Source: VAZQ01 sp963763365 (lineage in GTDB: Bacteria > Pseudomonadota > Alphaproteobacteria > Rhizobiales > Xanthobacteraceae). Taken from it: a stretch of 64,000 nt of DNA. Shown piece by piece: positions 44,461 to 54,036 of the stretch; the first letter of the stretch is position 1, and each line of letters opens with the position of its first letter. The notes under the pieces are model-generated. The model worked only from the letters and a program-made list of their open reading frames with translations, searched no databases and was not told where the DNA came from. Location of the stretch: the NCBI GenBank assembly GCA_963763365.1, contig CAVXOE010000014.1, positions 290,801 to 354,800 of the forward strand, read 5' to 3'. The translations under genes and the position numbers were made by a program.

Positions 44461-45474
44461 ATGCGCTATGTCGATGCCTTCAACCACTTCTTCCCAGCGC
44501 GCATCTATGAGCTGCTGCTCTCCTCGCCCGCGGGCCAGAAGGACCTCGGCAAGCGCATGCGCGGCATCCCGGCGCTGTACGATGTCGACGAGCGATTGCG
44601 GGTGATCGAGAGCTTTCCCGACTACAGTCAGGTCATCTGCCTCGGCATGCCGTCGCTCGACCGTCTGGCGGGTCCGCAAGACACGCCCGAATGGGCGCGC
44701 GTTGGCAACGATGGCCTCGCCGAATTGTGCGCCAAACATCCCGACCATTTCGTCGGCTACGCGGCGTCGCTGCCGATGAACGCGCCGGAGGCGGCCATTC
44801 GCGAGGTCGAGCGCGTGCTGAAGAACGGCGCCAACGCCATCCAGATGCATACCAACGTCGACGGCGCGCCGATCGACCAGGACGCCTTCCTGCCGATCTA
44901 CGAGATTATCGAAAAGTCCGGCAGGCCGATCCTGCTGCACCCGATCCGCACCCGCGAGATGGCGGACTACCGCAGCGAGGACAAGTCGAAATACGAGATC
45001 TGCAGCGTCATCGGCTGGCCGTTCGAAACGGGCGCCGCGCTCGCGCGCCTCGTGTTCTCCGGCATCATGGACCGTTTTCCCGACCTCAAGGTGATCACGC
45101 ACCACCTCGGCGGCATCATCCCGTATTTCGAGGGGCGCGTCGCACATAGCTGGGACCAGCTCGGTGCGCGCACGTCGGACGAGGACTATTCGCTCATCCT
45201 CAAGCGGCTGAAGAAGCGCCCGTTCGACTACTTCAAGAATTTCTACGGCGACACCGCGCTCGCCGGCGCACGCGCGCCGACCGTCTGCGGGCTGTCATTC
45301 TTCGGCGCCGACCATGTGCTGTTCGCGTCGGACTGTCCGTTCGATCCGGAGAAGGGCAGGGGCTATATCCGCTCGACCATCGCGGTGATTGAGTCGCTCG
45401 ACCTGCCGAAGGAGGACATGGAGAAAATCTGCCACCGCAACGCCGAGACCATGTTCGGGTTAGGCAACAAATGA
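44461..45474 (+). CDS. Amidohydrolase family protein (ACMSD-like)
   Basis: 337-residue TIM-barrel hydrolase/decarboxylase of the amidohydrolase-2 family, related to ACMSD and gamma-resorcylate decarboxylase. The early metal motif is atypical (DAFNHFFP rather than HxH); later ligands are in GRPILLHPIR, LKVITHHLGGIIPYFEGR and LFASDCPFDPEKG. Decarboxylation of an aromatic or unsaturated acid is plausible. The start at 44461 lies seven bases after AAGGAG, better placed than the ATG at 44455. Confidence 0.87.
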   Translation: MRYVDAFNHFFPARIYELLLSSPAGQKDLGKRMRGIPALYDVDERLRVIESFPDYSQVICLGMPSLDRLAGPQDTPEWARVGNDGLAELCAKHPDHFVGYAASLPMNAPEAAIREVERVLKNGANAIQMHTNVDGAPIDQDAFLPIYEIIEKSGRPILLHPIRTREMADYRSEDKSKYEICSVIGWPFETGAALARLVFSGIMDRFPDLKVITHHLGGIIPYFEGRVAHSWDQLGARTSDEDYSLILKRLKKRPFDYFKNFYGDTALAGARAPTVCGLSFFGADHVLFASDCPFDPEKGRGYIRSTIAVIESLDLPKEDMEKICHRNAETMFGLGNK

Positions 45475-45539
45475 TCATCTTCCGTCGTCATGCCGCGGAC
45501 AAGCTCGGCCATGACGTGACGACACGGGGGCGCCGAGGG

Positions 45540-46505
45540 CTACTGCGGCTCGATCCCGGCGGCGCGGGCCACCGCGCCCCATTTCTCCATCTCGTCGCGG
45601 ATATGTGCGGCGAACGCGGCAGGGGTGTTGCCGACCGGCTCGGCGCCGTCGGCGGCGAGCCGCGCCTTCATCTCCGGTGAGCGCGCCGCCTTCGCGGTTT
45701 CGTAATAGAGCCGCGCGACGATCGGCGCGGGCGTGCCGGCGGGCGCCAGCAGGCCGTACCATTGCAGCGCCTCGTATTTCGGGACGCCCGCCTCCGCCGC
45801 AGTCGGAATGTTCGGCAGGCTCTCGATGCGCGCGAGGCTGGTCGCGGCCAGCCCGCGCAGCTTGCCGCCATCGATCTGCGGCCGGGTGGTCAGCACACCG
45901 GCGATCATCGCCGATACCTGTCCGGCGATCACGTCGTTGAGCCCCGGGCCGACGCCCTTGTAGGGGATGTGGCGAACGTCGATACCCGCCATGGTCTTGA
46001 ACAATTCCATGGCGAAATGCGGATTCGTCCCGGTGCCGGCCGAAGCGTAAGTCAGTTCACCGGGCTTGCGCTTGGCGAGCGCGATGAACTCCGCCAGCGA
46101 ATTCGCCTCGACCGAAGGATGTACGACCAGCACGCTGGGCAGCGACACCACGAGCGAGATCGGCGCGAAATCGCGCAGCGCGTCGAACAGCACCTTCTTG
46201 TAGGTGAGATGATTGATGGTCAGCGTGCTCGCCGTCATCAGCAGCGTATAACCGTCGGGCGCGGATTTCGCGGCCGCCTCGATGCCGATCATGTTGCCGG
46301 CGCCCGGCCGGTTCTCGATGTAGAACTGCTGCCCCATCGTTTGCGAGAGAAACTGCGCCAGCACCCGCGCCGAGATATCGGTGCCGCCGCCGGGCGCGGA
46401 TGGCACGATGATCTTGACCGGCTTTGTCGGGTAATCCGTTTGCGCCTGCGCAGGCACGACACCCAGAAAAAGTCCGACGAGGACCGGCAACAGAATTCTG
46501 GACAT
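45540..46505 (-). CDS. Bug/TctC-type substrate-binding protein
   Basis: 321-residue periplasmic binding protein: signal MSRILLPVLVGLFLGVVPAQAQ, then YPTKPVKIIVPSAPGGGTD, ENRPGAGNMIGIEAAAK, RHIPYKGVGPGLNDVIAGQV and VARLYYETAKAARSPEMKAR. GGGAG precedes the ATG. It converges with the amidohydrolase gene (66 bases apart) and is followed upstream by a small cupin in the same direction 44 bases away, so cupin and Bug are likely one unit. No TTT membrane genes are present. Confidence 0.9.
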   Translation of the reverse strand: MSRILLPVLVGLFLGVVPAQAQTDYPTKPVKIIVPSAPGGGTDISARVLAQFLSQTMGQQFYIENRPGAGNMIGIEAAAKSAPDGYTLLMTASTLTINHLTYKKVLFDALRDFAPISLVVSLPSVLVVHPSVEANSLAEFIALAKRKPGELTYASAGTGTNPHFAMELFKTMAGIDVRHIPYKGVGPGLNDVIAGQVSAMIAGVLTTRPQIDGGKLRGLAATSLARIESLPNIPTAAEAGVPKYEALQWYGLLAPAGTPAPIVARLYYETAKAARSPEMKARLAADGAEPVGNTPAAFAAHIRDEMEKWGAVARAAGIEPQ

Positions 46506-46549
46506 GGCGTGCTCCCTTGGATTTTTCTGGTTCCGCCGAGCGCGTGACG

Positions 46550-47026
46550 TCAGCCGGCCGCGCCCAGCACCTTGCCGGCGCGCTCGACCGGCTTGGCGGC
46601 GATCAGCACGAAGGCGATCGTGCAGGGCTCGGTCCCGTTGTTGATCCAGTTGTGGATCGTGCCGCGTTGCACCAGCACATCGCCGGCGCGCAGATGCACC
46701 ATGCTGCCGTCCATCTCCATGTCGATCTCCCCCGACAGCACGATCGCGTAGTCGACCAACTCGGTGCGGTGATTGCGTGGCGTCACGCCGGGATAATAGA
46801 CGGCGATGCGGAACACCGAGCCGCCCGGATCGACGGTTGCGACCGGCCGCGCCCCGGCGTCTTCGCCGGTCGAATTGTCGGCCGGGAACGATCCGGTCGA
46901 CCAGACGACGCAGGATTCGTGATGGGGCCGCCGCGAGACCACGTTCTTGCAGGTTTCGTCGATGGCGACGACCGCGCGGCCACTCGCGTCATGTCCGGTG
47001 ACGACCCGTCTGAGGTTGAGCGGCAT
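46550..47026 (-). CDS. Small cupin-domain protein
   Basis: 158-residue single cupin: the N-terminus MPLNLRRVVTGHDASGRAVV and SFPADNSTG, then RTELVDYAIVLSGEIDMEMD and LRAGDVLVQRGTIHNWINNG. The first metal motif lacks the usual HxH (NHRTELVDY), so metal binding may be altered, while the later His of motif 2 is kept. AGGAAAG precedes the ATG. It lies just upstream of a Bug protein on the same strand; function unknown. Confidence 0.82.
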   Translation of the reverse strand: MPLNLRRVVTGHDASGRAVVAIDETCKNVVSRRPHHESCVVWSTGSFPADNSTGEDAGARPVATVDPGGSVFRIAVYYPGVTPRNHRTELVDYAIVLSGEIDMEMDGSMVHLRAGDVLVQRGTIHNWINNGTEPCTIAFVLIAAKPVERAGKVLGAAG

Positions 47027-47245
47027 GCCAGCTTTCCTGCGATGGGCACCTGCCTGCGGACTGCAGGTGTTGCGCGTTGAGACTTGCCCACGGGGCGTGG
47101 GCCATCCGGCCGCTTATACAACAACGATGCTCTGACGTGCACTTGCGGAATTGCGTTTCGCCCGCGGGCGATGGCATGGTTTGCGCCAACCGACACTTGG
47201 CGGACGAAGACCAAGGAGCAGGGCGGAAAGGCCGGGAGATAGTTC

Positions 47246-48394
47246 ATGAAACGCAGCACCGATCGCATTCTCACCACCCATGTCGGCAGCCTGCCGCGGC
47301 CGGCCGATCTGCTCGACGTGGTGCAGGCGCAGGAACAGGGCCGTAGCTTCGATCAGAACGCTTACGCGACGCGGCTGCGCGGCGCGGTCGCCGATATCGT
47401 GCGCAAGCAGGTCGATCTCGGCATCGACATCGTCGATGACGGCGAATACGGCAAGCCGAGCTTCGTCAGCTACGTCAACGAGCGGCTCGGCGGCTTCGAG
47501 GTCGACAAGGAGCCGGGACAAAGCCCGTGGGTCGGCACGCGCGAGGATCGCTCGTTTCCCGAATTCTACGCGCTCGGCCACGTCGCCTCGCGCCAGAATC
47601 ACATGGTGTGCACGGGCCCGGTCACCTATCGCGGCAAGGCGCAGCTTGAGCGCGATATCGCGAACCTCAAGGCGGCGGTGGACAGCGTCAAGCCGGGCGA
47701 AGCGTTCATGCCGGCGATCTCGCCGTCGAGCGCCGCCGACTGGCAGCGCAACGCCTATTACAAGACCGACGAGGAATACGTCTTTGCGGTCGCCGAGGCG
47801 ATGCGCGAGGAATACGAGGCGATCGTCGCGGCCGGGTTCCTCTTGCAGATCGACGATCCCGAGCTCGTGACTTACTGGATCAAGAAGCCCGATCTCACGA
47901 TGGCGCAGAACCGCAAGTGGGCGGAGGGCCGCGTCGAGGCGCTCAACCACGCGCTGCGCAACATCCCGCCCGAAAAGGTGCGCCACCACACCTGCTACGG
48001 CATCAACATGGGGCCGCGCATTCACGACCTCGAGCTCAAGGACATCATCGACGTCATCGTGAAAATCCGCGCCGGTGCGTATTCGTTCGAGGCCGCCAAT
48101 CCGCGGCACGAGCATGAGTGGAAGCTCTGGAAGAGCGTGAAGCTGCCGGCTGGCACGTCGCTCATCCCCGGCGTCATCAGCCACTCGACCGTGCTGGTCG
48201 AGCACCCGGAACTCGTCGCCGAGCGGCTTTGCCGTTACGCCAGCGTGGTGGGGCGCGAGAACGTGATCGCGGGCGCCGATTGCGGCTTTGCGACCTTCGC
48301 GGGCTCGAAGGAGGTGCATCCGAGCATCGTGTGGGCGAAATTCAACTCGCTGGTCGAAGGTGCACGGATCGCCAGCAAGCAGCTCTGGGGCTGA
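47246..48394 (+). CDS. MetE C-terminal-like (cobalamin-independent methionine synthase II) family protein
   Basis: 382-residue protein matching only the C-terminal catalytic half of MetE. It starts ILTTHVGSLPRP, continues GIDIVDDGEYGKPSF and carries likely zinc ligands in RHHTCYGINMG and GADCGFATF. Full-length MetE is about twice this size, so it is probably not the housekeeping enzyme but a methyltransferase of the group found in catabolic loci. GGGAGAT precedes the ATG. Followed by a Bug gene 140 bases on. Confidence 0.86.
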   Translation: MKRSTDRILTTHVGSLPRPADLLDVVQAQEQGRSFDQNAYATRLRGAVADIVRKQVDLGIDIVDDGEYGKPSFVSYVNERLGGFEVDKEPGQSPWVGTREDRSFPEFYALGHVASRQNHMVCTGPVTYRGKAQLERDIANLKAAVDSVKPGEAFMPAISPSSAADWQRNAYYKTDEEYVFAVAEAMREEYEAIVAAGFLLQIDDPELVTYWIKKPDLTMAQNRKWAEGRVEALNHALRNIPPEKVRHHTCYGINMGPRIHDLELKDIIDVIVKIRAGAYSFEAANPRHEHEWKLWKSVKLPAGTSLIPGVISHSTVLVEHPELVAERLCRYASVVGRENVIAGADCGFATFAGSKEVHPSIVWAKFNSLVEGARIASKQLWG

Positions 48395-48535
48395 AGTAAC
48401 GAGGCCGGCGGCTCTTCGAATCTTTGCGCGATAGCCGTATGGGCGATCTCCGCGCGCGCAGCCGCCGGTACCTATCTTATCCCATGGTGCTGAGGTAGCA
48501 TTTGTGCAGGTTCACGGACTCCCTGGGAGGATGTC

Positions 48536-49510
48536 GTGAAATTTTCCCGCCGCCAATTTCTGTATCTGGCCAGCGCTGCCGCACTGCCGGCGATGTCGCA
48601 GATCGCAAGGGCGCAAGCCTATCCGTCGCGACCGGTGCGCATCGTCGTTGGCTTTCCCCCCGGCGGCCCGGCCGATTTCCTCGCGCGCCTGATTGGTCAG
48701 CGGCTATCGGATCGCCTCGGCCAGCCATTTATCGTTGAGAGCCGGCCGGGGGCTTCGGGCAACATCGGTACGGAGGCGGTCATACGCGCGCCTGCCGACG
48801 GCTATACGCTTCTTCTGGTCGTTCCGGGAAACGCGGTCGCCGATGTGCTCTACGACAAGCTCAGTTTCAAATTTGTAAGAGACACGACGCCGGTCGCCGG
48901 ACTTAGTGGTGGGCCTCTTGTGATGGCGGTCAATCCAGCAATACCGGTCCATACCGTTTTCGAGTTTGTTGCCTATGCCAAGGCCAGGCCGGGCCAGATC
49001 AATTTTGCGTCGCCCGGCAACGGATCGACGATTCATCTGTGCGGCGAATTGCTCAAGATCATGACCGGCGTGAACCTGGTGCACGTGCCTTATCGGGGCA
49101 ATGCCGCTGCGGTGACCGATCTGATCGCCGGGCAGGTGCAGATGATGTTCGCCGATACACCGTCGTCGATCGAGCACGTCAGGGTTGGCAAGCTACGCGC
49201 GTTGGCTGTGACCACTGCCGCGCGCTCGGAAATCTTGCCGGAGGTGCCGACCGTCAGCGAGTCCTTGCCGGGCTTCGAGGCCAGTAATTGGTTCGGGCTC
49301 GCGGCGCCAAAGAACACACCCCCTGAAATCGTCGATCAGTTGAACAACGAAATAAACGCTGTCCTTGCCGAACCCAAAATAATGGCGCGGCTCGGTGAAG
49401 TGGGGGCGGCGGCGTTCAAGGGGTCGCCCGCCGATTTCGGAAAGTTCATCGTTGCCGAAGCCGGAAAGTGGGACGAGGTGATCCGGAAAGCCGGCATCAG
49501 GGCGGACTGA
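48536..49510 (+). CDS. Bug/TctC-type substrate-binding protein with Tat-like signal
   Basis: 324-residue Bug protein starting with GTG, supported by GGGAGG a few bases upstream. The signal MKFSRRQFLYLASAAALPAM has a Tat-like SRRQFL motif, unlike the Sec signals of the other Bug proteins here. Family motifs: YPSRPVRIVVGFPPGGPADF, ESRPGASGNIGTEAV, VHVPYRGNAAAVTDLIAGQV and GLAAPKNTPPEIVDQLN. No transporter subunits adjacent. The ligand is unknown. Confidence 0.9.
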   Translation: MKFSRRQFLYLASAAALPAMSQIARAQAYPSRPVRIVVGFPPGGPADFLARLIGQRLSDRLGQPFIVESRPGASGNIGTEAVIRAPADGYTLLLVVPGNAVADVLYDKLSFKFVRDTTPVAGLSGGPLVMAVNPAIPVHTVFEFVAYAKARPGQINFASPGNGSTIHLCGELLKIMTGVNLVHVPYRGNAAAVTDLIAGQVQMMFADTPSSIEHVRVGKLRALAVTTAARSEILPEVPTVSESLPGFEASNWFGLAAPKNTPPEIVDQLNNEINAVLAEPKIMARLGEVGAAAFKGSPADFGKFIVAEAGKWDEVIRKAGIRAD

Positions 49511-49645
49511 TGTTTTGCCTGTCCCTGGCGTTCGATGCGCGAACAGTGCAATCGCCCGTCTCGATCGAGCAGCAGAGCCTGAGTCAAAAGCTTCGAGCGC
49601 GCTCGGCCGATAGGCGAGACGCGCTCCCAAATTCAGTCGTTGCAA

Positions 49646-51352
49646 TTACCTGCCGGCCAGCAGCCGGGAGATGTTGCGCACGGCGACGCGGCGGTTCTCG
49701 CGGCTCGGACCGTCGGTCGGAATTTTGAGGAACTGCTCGCCGTAGCCCTGCGTCACCATGTTCTCGGGCGGGATCTGGAACTGCTCGGTCAGCACGACCG
49801 AAACCGACTCGGCGCGCCGGTCGGACAATGACAGATTGTCGACGTCGTTGCCGACCGCGTCGGTATGCCCTTCGATCATGAACACCGCATCGGGATGGCG
49901 GGCAAGAACCTGCCGGGTCGCGTTGGCGATCACCTCGAGTTTGGGATATTGCTCGGGCGTGATCTCCCATGAGCCGGTCTCGAACGTGATGCCGTCGAGA
50001 TCGACTCGGCGTACGCGGTCCCGCAGATTGACGTTGAAGCGGATTTCGTCGAGCGCATAGGCGCGTTCGAGCTCGACCACCGGCGGTGCGTCGAGTGTCT
50101 CGTAGAGCAGCGCTGGCGGCGCGCCGCTCACGTCCACGATGTAGCGCTCGCGCGGCATCAGGATTGCCGGCGCGGCCAGCGCCAGGATGAAGCCGGTCGC
50201 GACGGCCGCGCCGAGCACGGTATTGTTGATCAGCACCACCTCGCGGCCGTCCGGACCGCGGCGCACGCGCCGCAGCAGCCGGCCGTCGGGGCCGGTGACG
50301 TTGATGATCTGGACGCCGCCGGGGCGCCCGACATACACGAACCGCTCGGGGCCGCGCTCCTCGACGCGGTGGTCGCGGCCCAAGAGACGGAAGCGTTCGC
50401 TCTCGTCATGCCGGATGAACACGCGCCCACCTTCGCGCACGATGCTGCGCCCGCCGGGTTCCACGATCACCACCCGGCCGTTGGCTTCCTTGTGCTCGAC
50501 GCGGCTGCCGCGCAACTGATCGACGCGGCCGTGCATCGGCGTGATCGCCGCGGTGCCGGGTGCGGGCGGCGGTGGCGTGAGCCCCGGCGCGGGCCGTCCG
50601 ATGACCGGCGCGGCAGGTGGCGCTCCCGGCGTGCCGGGCGGATGCGGCTGGTTCAGCGCGGCGGGCGGTGCGCCGCCAGGCGGAACCACTCCGGGTGCCG
50701 GCCTTCCGATGACGGGCGGCGTGCCAGGGGTACCGGGCGCGTGCGGCTGGTTCAGCGCTGCCGGCGGTGCGCCAGCAGGCGGAACCACCCCTGGTGTCGG
50801 TCTTCCGATGACGGGCGGCGCGCCGGGGGCGCCGCCGGGCACTGGCGGCTGGTTGAGCGCGGGCTGCGGTCCCTTCGGCAAGCCCGGTGGCGGGACGGTT
50901 GGCGTGACCTGCCGCATGGCGGGCGCCGGCGGTGCCACGGGAGCAGCCTTCGGCTGGCCGAGTTGCCGCTGCGCGGGACCCGGCGGCGGAGCCGGCTGTC
51001 CGGGTGCAGGCTGCTGGGGTTGCTGAACCTGGAGGCCCTTCGGTTGCACGGGCGGCCGGCCCGGCTGTCCAGGCGCCGGCTGCTGCTGCTGCTGCATCTG
51101 CACGCCCTTCGGCGCCGCAGGTGGTTGTGGCGGTGCAACGCGCTGCGGCGCGGCCGCCGGTGGCGCACCCTTCGGCGGCGGCGCCTTGGCCTTCTGATTT
51201 GGGTCGTTCGGATTTACGACCGCCTGTGCAAGGACGATCGTTCCCGGCTCGGAACCGACAGCCAATCGCTCGGCCGCCACGCTCGATGACGCCACCGCGA
51301 TCGCCGACATCATCGTGCCGGTAAGCAACGCGCAGCGCATGTTCTGTTTCAT
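49646..51352 (-). CDS. OmpA-family protein with long Pro-rich repeat region
   Basis: 568-residue envelope protein. Signal peptide (MKQNMRCALLTGTMMSAIAV onward), then a Pro/Gln/Ala-rich region to about residue 290 containing three repeats of roughly 33 residues (each with ALNQPHAPGTPG and PPVIGRPAPGVVPP-like cores), a central segment, a hydrophobic helix (AAVATGFILALAAPAILM) and a C-terminal OmpA domain with EGHTDAVGNDVDNLSLSDRRAESV that binds peptidoglycan. The start at 51352 skips an unlikely 13-residue extension. A role in cell-envelope anchoring is inferred. Confidence 0.88.
   Translation of the reverse strand: MKQNMRCALLTGTMMSAIAVASSSVAAERLAVGSEPGTIVLAQAVVNPNDPNQKAKAPPPKGAPPAAAPQRVAPPQPPAAPKGVQMQQQQQPAPGQPGRPPVQPKGLQVQQPQQPAPGQPAPPPGPAQRQLGQPKAAPVAPPAPAMRQVTPTVPPPGLPKGPQPALNQPPVPGGAPGAPPVIGRPTPGVVPPAGAPPAALNQPHAPGTPGTPPVIGRPAPGVVPPGGAPPAALNQPHPPGTPGAPPAAPVIGRPAPGLTPPPPAPGTAAITPMHGRVDQLRGSRVEHKEANGRVVIVEPGGRSIVREGGRVFIRHDESERFRLLGRDHRVEERGPERFVYVGRPGGVQIINVTGPDGRLLRRVRRGPDGREVVLINNTVLGAAVATGFILALAAPAILMPRERYIVDVSGAPPALLYETLDAPPVVELERAYALDEIRFNVNLRDRVRRVDLDGITFETGSWEITPEQYPKLEVIANATRQVLARHPDAVFMIEGHTDAVGNDVDNLSLSDRRAESVSVVLTEQFQIPPENMVTQGYGEQFLKIPTDGPSRENRRVAVRNISRLLAGR
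50600..50890. repeat. In-gene tandem repeats (about 99-102 bp) in the OmpA-family gene
   Basis: The core GGCTGGTTCAGCGC recurs at 50646 and 50745, with GGCTGGTTGAGCGC at 50847, a period of 99-102 bases (33-34 residues). Period is always a multiple of three. Confidence 0.75.
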
Positions 51353-51570
51353 CTTGATTCCAGCGTGCGACCCAGCCAAGCGATCCTCCAAAATACGTCG
51401 TCAACGATGCAATGCAGGTAGCCACTTATTGCGGCCGGAGTTTGTTGCGCGATCCGTGCGATGTGGATTAACAACCGTTCAGAACAAGGGAATTTGCCCG
51501 CTCGCAGGCTTGCAAGACGATGCCCCGCGAGCAGTGGTTACGACCAATTGTCACGTGCGGAGAGAACGCG

Positions 51571-52587
51571 ATGAGGCGAACGCAGCGCCTGCCGTCATTG
51601 GAACTTCGGCATGTGCGCCGGGCCGTGGCGACGGCCGCGGCAGTGGGCGCAGCGCTCGCACTGGCGGCGATCTCGTCCGCGTTTGGACAAGTTTATCCGA
51701 ACCGTCCGATTACGCTGGTCGTCGGGCTCACGCCCGGTTCCGGCCAGGACGTTGCTGCACGCACGGTCTCGCGGCGTGCGGGCGAAATTCTCGGCGTTCA
51801 GATCGTCGTCGACAACAAGCCGGGCGCCGGCACGATGACGGCTTCGCTGTCGGTCGCCAAGGCTCCGGCGGACGGGTACACGCTGCTGCAGAACGGCGTC
51901 GCGCTATCGGTCAATCCGAGCCTCTACAAGCAGGTGCCGTACGACGTGACGCAGGACTTCGTGCCGGTGGCGTTCCTGGTGAACGCGCCGATGATCCTCG
52001 TCATCAATCCGTCATTCGCCGCCGCATCGCTCGGCGAATTCATGTCGCGGTACAAGGGGTCCGACGCGCTGACCTACGCCCATCCGGGCGCCGGCACGAT
52101 GCCGCATCTGGCGGCCGAACTGTTCCGCGTGCGCAGCGGGTTGAAAATTCGCGCGGTGCCCTACCGCGGTGGCGCACCGGCGCTGCACGACGTGATCGCC
52201 AATCACGTCGGCATGACCATGGTGACGCCGCTCGGCAAGACCGTGATCGATACCGGGAAGGTGCGGGCATTGGCCGTGGGCGCCGAGGAGCGCCTCGACA
52301 TGGTGCCGGAAATTCCGACATTCGCGGAGGCGGGACTGCCGTTGCCGGAGCTCAACGCGGGCGCATGGTTTGGCATTTTCGCGCCCAAGGGCACGCCCGA
52401 CGACATCGTTCGCAAGCTCAACGGCGCGTTCAATGGAGCGCTGCGCGATCCGGCCGTACGCGAGGATCTCAAGGCGCTGGGCTTCGTGCCGCGGACGATG
52501 ACGACGGGAGAATTCGCGGCCTTCCTCACCGATGACATGAAGAAATGGCCAGGGATCGTCTCCTCCGCCGGTTTGCGCGCGGAGTGA
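51571..52587 (+). CDS. Bug/TctC-type substrate-binding protein
   Basis: 338-residue Bug protein. The start at 51571 follows GGAGAG; the N-terminus MRRTQRLPSLELRHVRRAV leads into a hydrophobic signal (ATAAAVGAALALAAISSAFG). Motifs: YPNRPITLVVGLTPGSGQDV, DNKPGAGTMTASLSVAK, RAVPYRGGAPALHDVIANHV and GIFAPKGTPDDIVRKLN. It is divergent from the OmpA-family gene and convergent with the transglycosylase gene, only three bases away. No partner genes. Confidence 0.9.
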   Translation: MRRTQRLPSLELRHVRRAVATAAAVGAALALAAISSAFGQVYPNRPITLVVGLTPGSGQDVAARTVSRRAGEILGVQIVVDNKPGAGTMTASLSVAKAPADGYTLLQNGVALSVNPSLYKQVPYDVTQDFVPVAFLVNAPMILVINPSFAAASLGEFMSRYKGSDALTYAHPGAGTMPHLAAELFRVRSGLKIRAVPYRGGAPALHDVIANHVGMTMVTPLGKTVIDTGKVRALAVGAEERLDMVPEIPTFAEAGLPLPELNAGAWFGIFAPKGTPDDIVRKLNGAFNGALRDPAVREDLKALGFVPRTMTTGEFAAFLTDDMKKWPGIVSSAGLRAE

Positions 52588-52590
52588 GGG

Positions 52591-53808
52591 CTACCCGCCA
52601 GTACGTAGCCGCGCGAGCAACTCAGCGGTCGGCCACCCGTCTGCCGGCATGCCGAACTTGATCTGCATTTCCCGGATCGCCACCCGGCTCTTCAATCCGA
52701 GCACGCCGTCGATGCGCCCGACATCGAAGCCGCGCTTTTCCAGAAGCTGCTGGAGATCGCGCGTCTCCTCGAAGGTGATTTTCGGAATCGGTCCGCTGCC
52801 GCGGCTCATGACCGGCGCGCCGTCAAGGCGCGTGGCATAATACCCCGCGGTGAGCGAATAGTTCAGCGACTGATTCCATTTCAGGTAGGCCTGGAAATTA
52901 TCGTAGGCGAGGAAAGTCGGTCCGAAGCGCCCGACCGGCAGCACGATGGAGGTGGGCATGTTGTCCGACGGCAGCGGCTTGCCGCCGGCGCGCGTCACGC
53001 CCCACGCCACCCACTTCGAACGCGGATGCTGGACCGAAAGGTCGGCCTCCTTCCAGGGCAGATTGCCCGGCACCCTGATTTCCTCCAGCCACGGCTCGCC
53101 GCGCTTCCAGCCAAGGTCGACGAGATATTTTCCGGTCGAGCCGATGACATCGGGCACACTCTTGATCAGGTTGCGCTTGCCGTCGCCGTCATAATCGATG
53201 GCGTGCGCCATGTATTCCGTCGGCATGAACTGCGTCTGGCCGAGTTCGCCCGCCCAGGAGCCGATCATCTCCTCGGGGCGCAGGTCGCCGCGCTCGATCA
53301 AACGCAATGCGTCGAACAGGTGCGCACGGAACATGTCCGGGCGGCGGCAGTCATAGGCGAGCGTGGTCAGCGATTTGATTGACTGGTCCTTGCCTTGCCC
53401 GACGCCGAAATCGCTCTCCAGCCCCCAGAAGGCGGTGATGACCGAGGCTGGAACGCCGAATTCCTTCTCCTCGCGATTGAACAGGTCGCGGTATTGCTTG
53501 ATCTTGGCGGCGCCGCCTGTCAGGCGGCCGCTCGGCAGCATCTTGGTGGAGATTTCGAGGAAGTCCTGCGCGAAGAATTTCTGGCTGCGATCTATGTTAA
53601 GAATGCGCTGCTCGAGGACCATGTAGGGCGAAGCTGCCGCGAGCGCGTTTTGCGAAATGCCCTTGGCCAGGGCCTCTTTCTTGAACGCGGCGAGCCAGGC
53701 ATCGAAGTTCGCGGTATTCTTGCAGTTGGCCTGGGCCAGCGCCGCGGTCGGCGTGCCGATCAAAAGCGCCAGGAGGACGAAAGTCCGTCGCATCGCTTGC
53801 ATCGTCAT
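52591..53808 (-). CDS. Lytic murein transglycosylase, MltB type
   Basis: 405-residue periplasmic enzyme that cleaves peptidoglycan glycan strands with 1,6-anhydro formation. Signal MTMQAMRRTFVLLALLIGTPTAALA; catalytic E131 in FWGLESDFGVGQ; GELGQTQFMPTEYMAHAIDYDGDG and WKRGEPW are classic MltB motifs. A C-terminal peptidoglycan-binding domain (DLQQLLEKRGFDVGRIDGVLG, about 335-400) is present. No lipobox Cys is evident at the expected place, so it may be soluble. Confidence 0.92.
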   Translation of the reverse strand: MTMQAMRRTFVLLALLIGTPTAALAQANCKNTANFDAWLAAFKKEALAKGISQNALAAASPYMVLEQRILNIDRSQKFFAQDFLEISTKMLPSGRLTGGAAKIKQYRDLFNREEKEFGVPASVITAFWGLESDFGVGQGKDQSIKSLTTLAYDCRRPDMFRAHLFDALRLIERGDLRPEEMIGSWAGELGQTQFMPTEYMAHAIDYDGDGKRNLIKSVPDVIGSTGKYLVDLGWKRGEPWLEEIRVPGNLPWKEADLSVQHPRSKWVAWGVTRAGGKPLPSDNMPTSIVLPVGRFGPTFLAYDNFQAYLKWNQSLNYSLTAGYYATRLDGAPVMSRGSGPIPKITFEETRDLQQLLEKRGFDVGRIDGVLGLKSRVAIREMQIKFGMPADGWPTAELLARLRTGG

Positions 53809-54036
53809 TGTGTAGGGCTCCCCGCCTTGAGCCAGCGTTGCCTGGCTAACGTCTTGCGCCGCCGCGCGTCTTGCTCGCCGAACCGCAACCGGCCTATGCT
53901 GTTCCAGGGGCCGGCGTTCGACGCCAATCTCGACCCCAAATGGAATGGACCATCCGGCGCGCCGCGCAAAGACGACGAATTTTCGACAACATCATGACGC
54001 CTTGGGCGGGCAGTGAATTGAGGCGGAGGCAGGACC

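Noticed and set aside
45480..45530. Imperfect inverted repeat around CGTCATG...CATGACG between convergent genes
   Set aside because: Pairing is too imperfect to call a terminator; probably a decayed dispersed palindrome.
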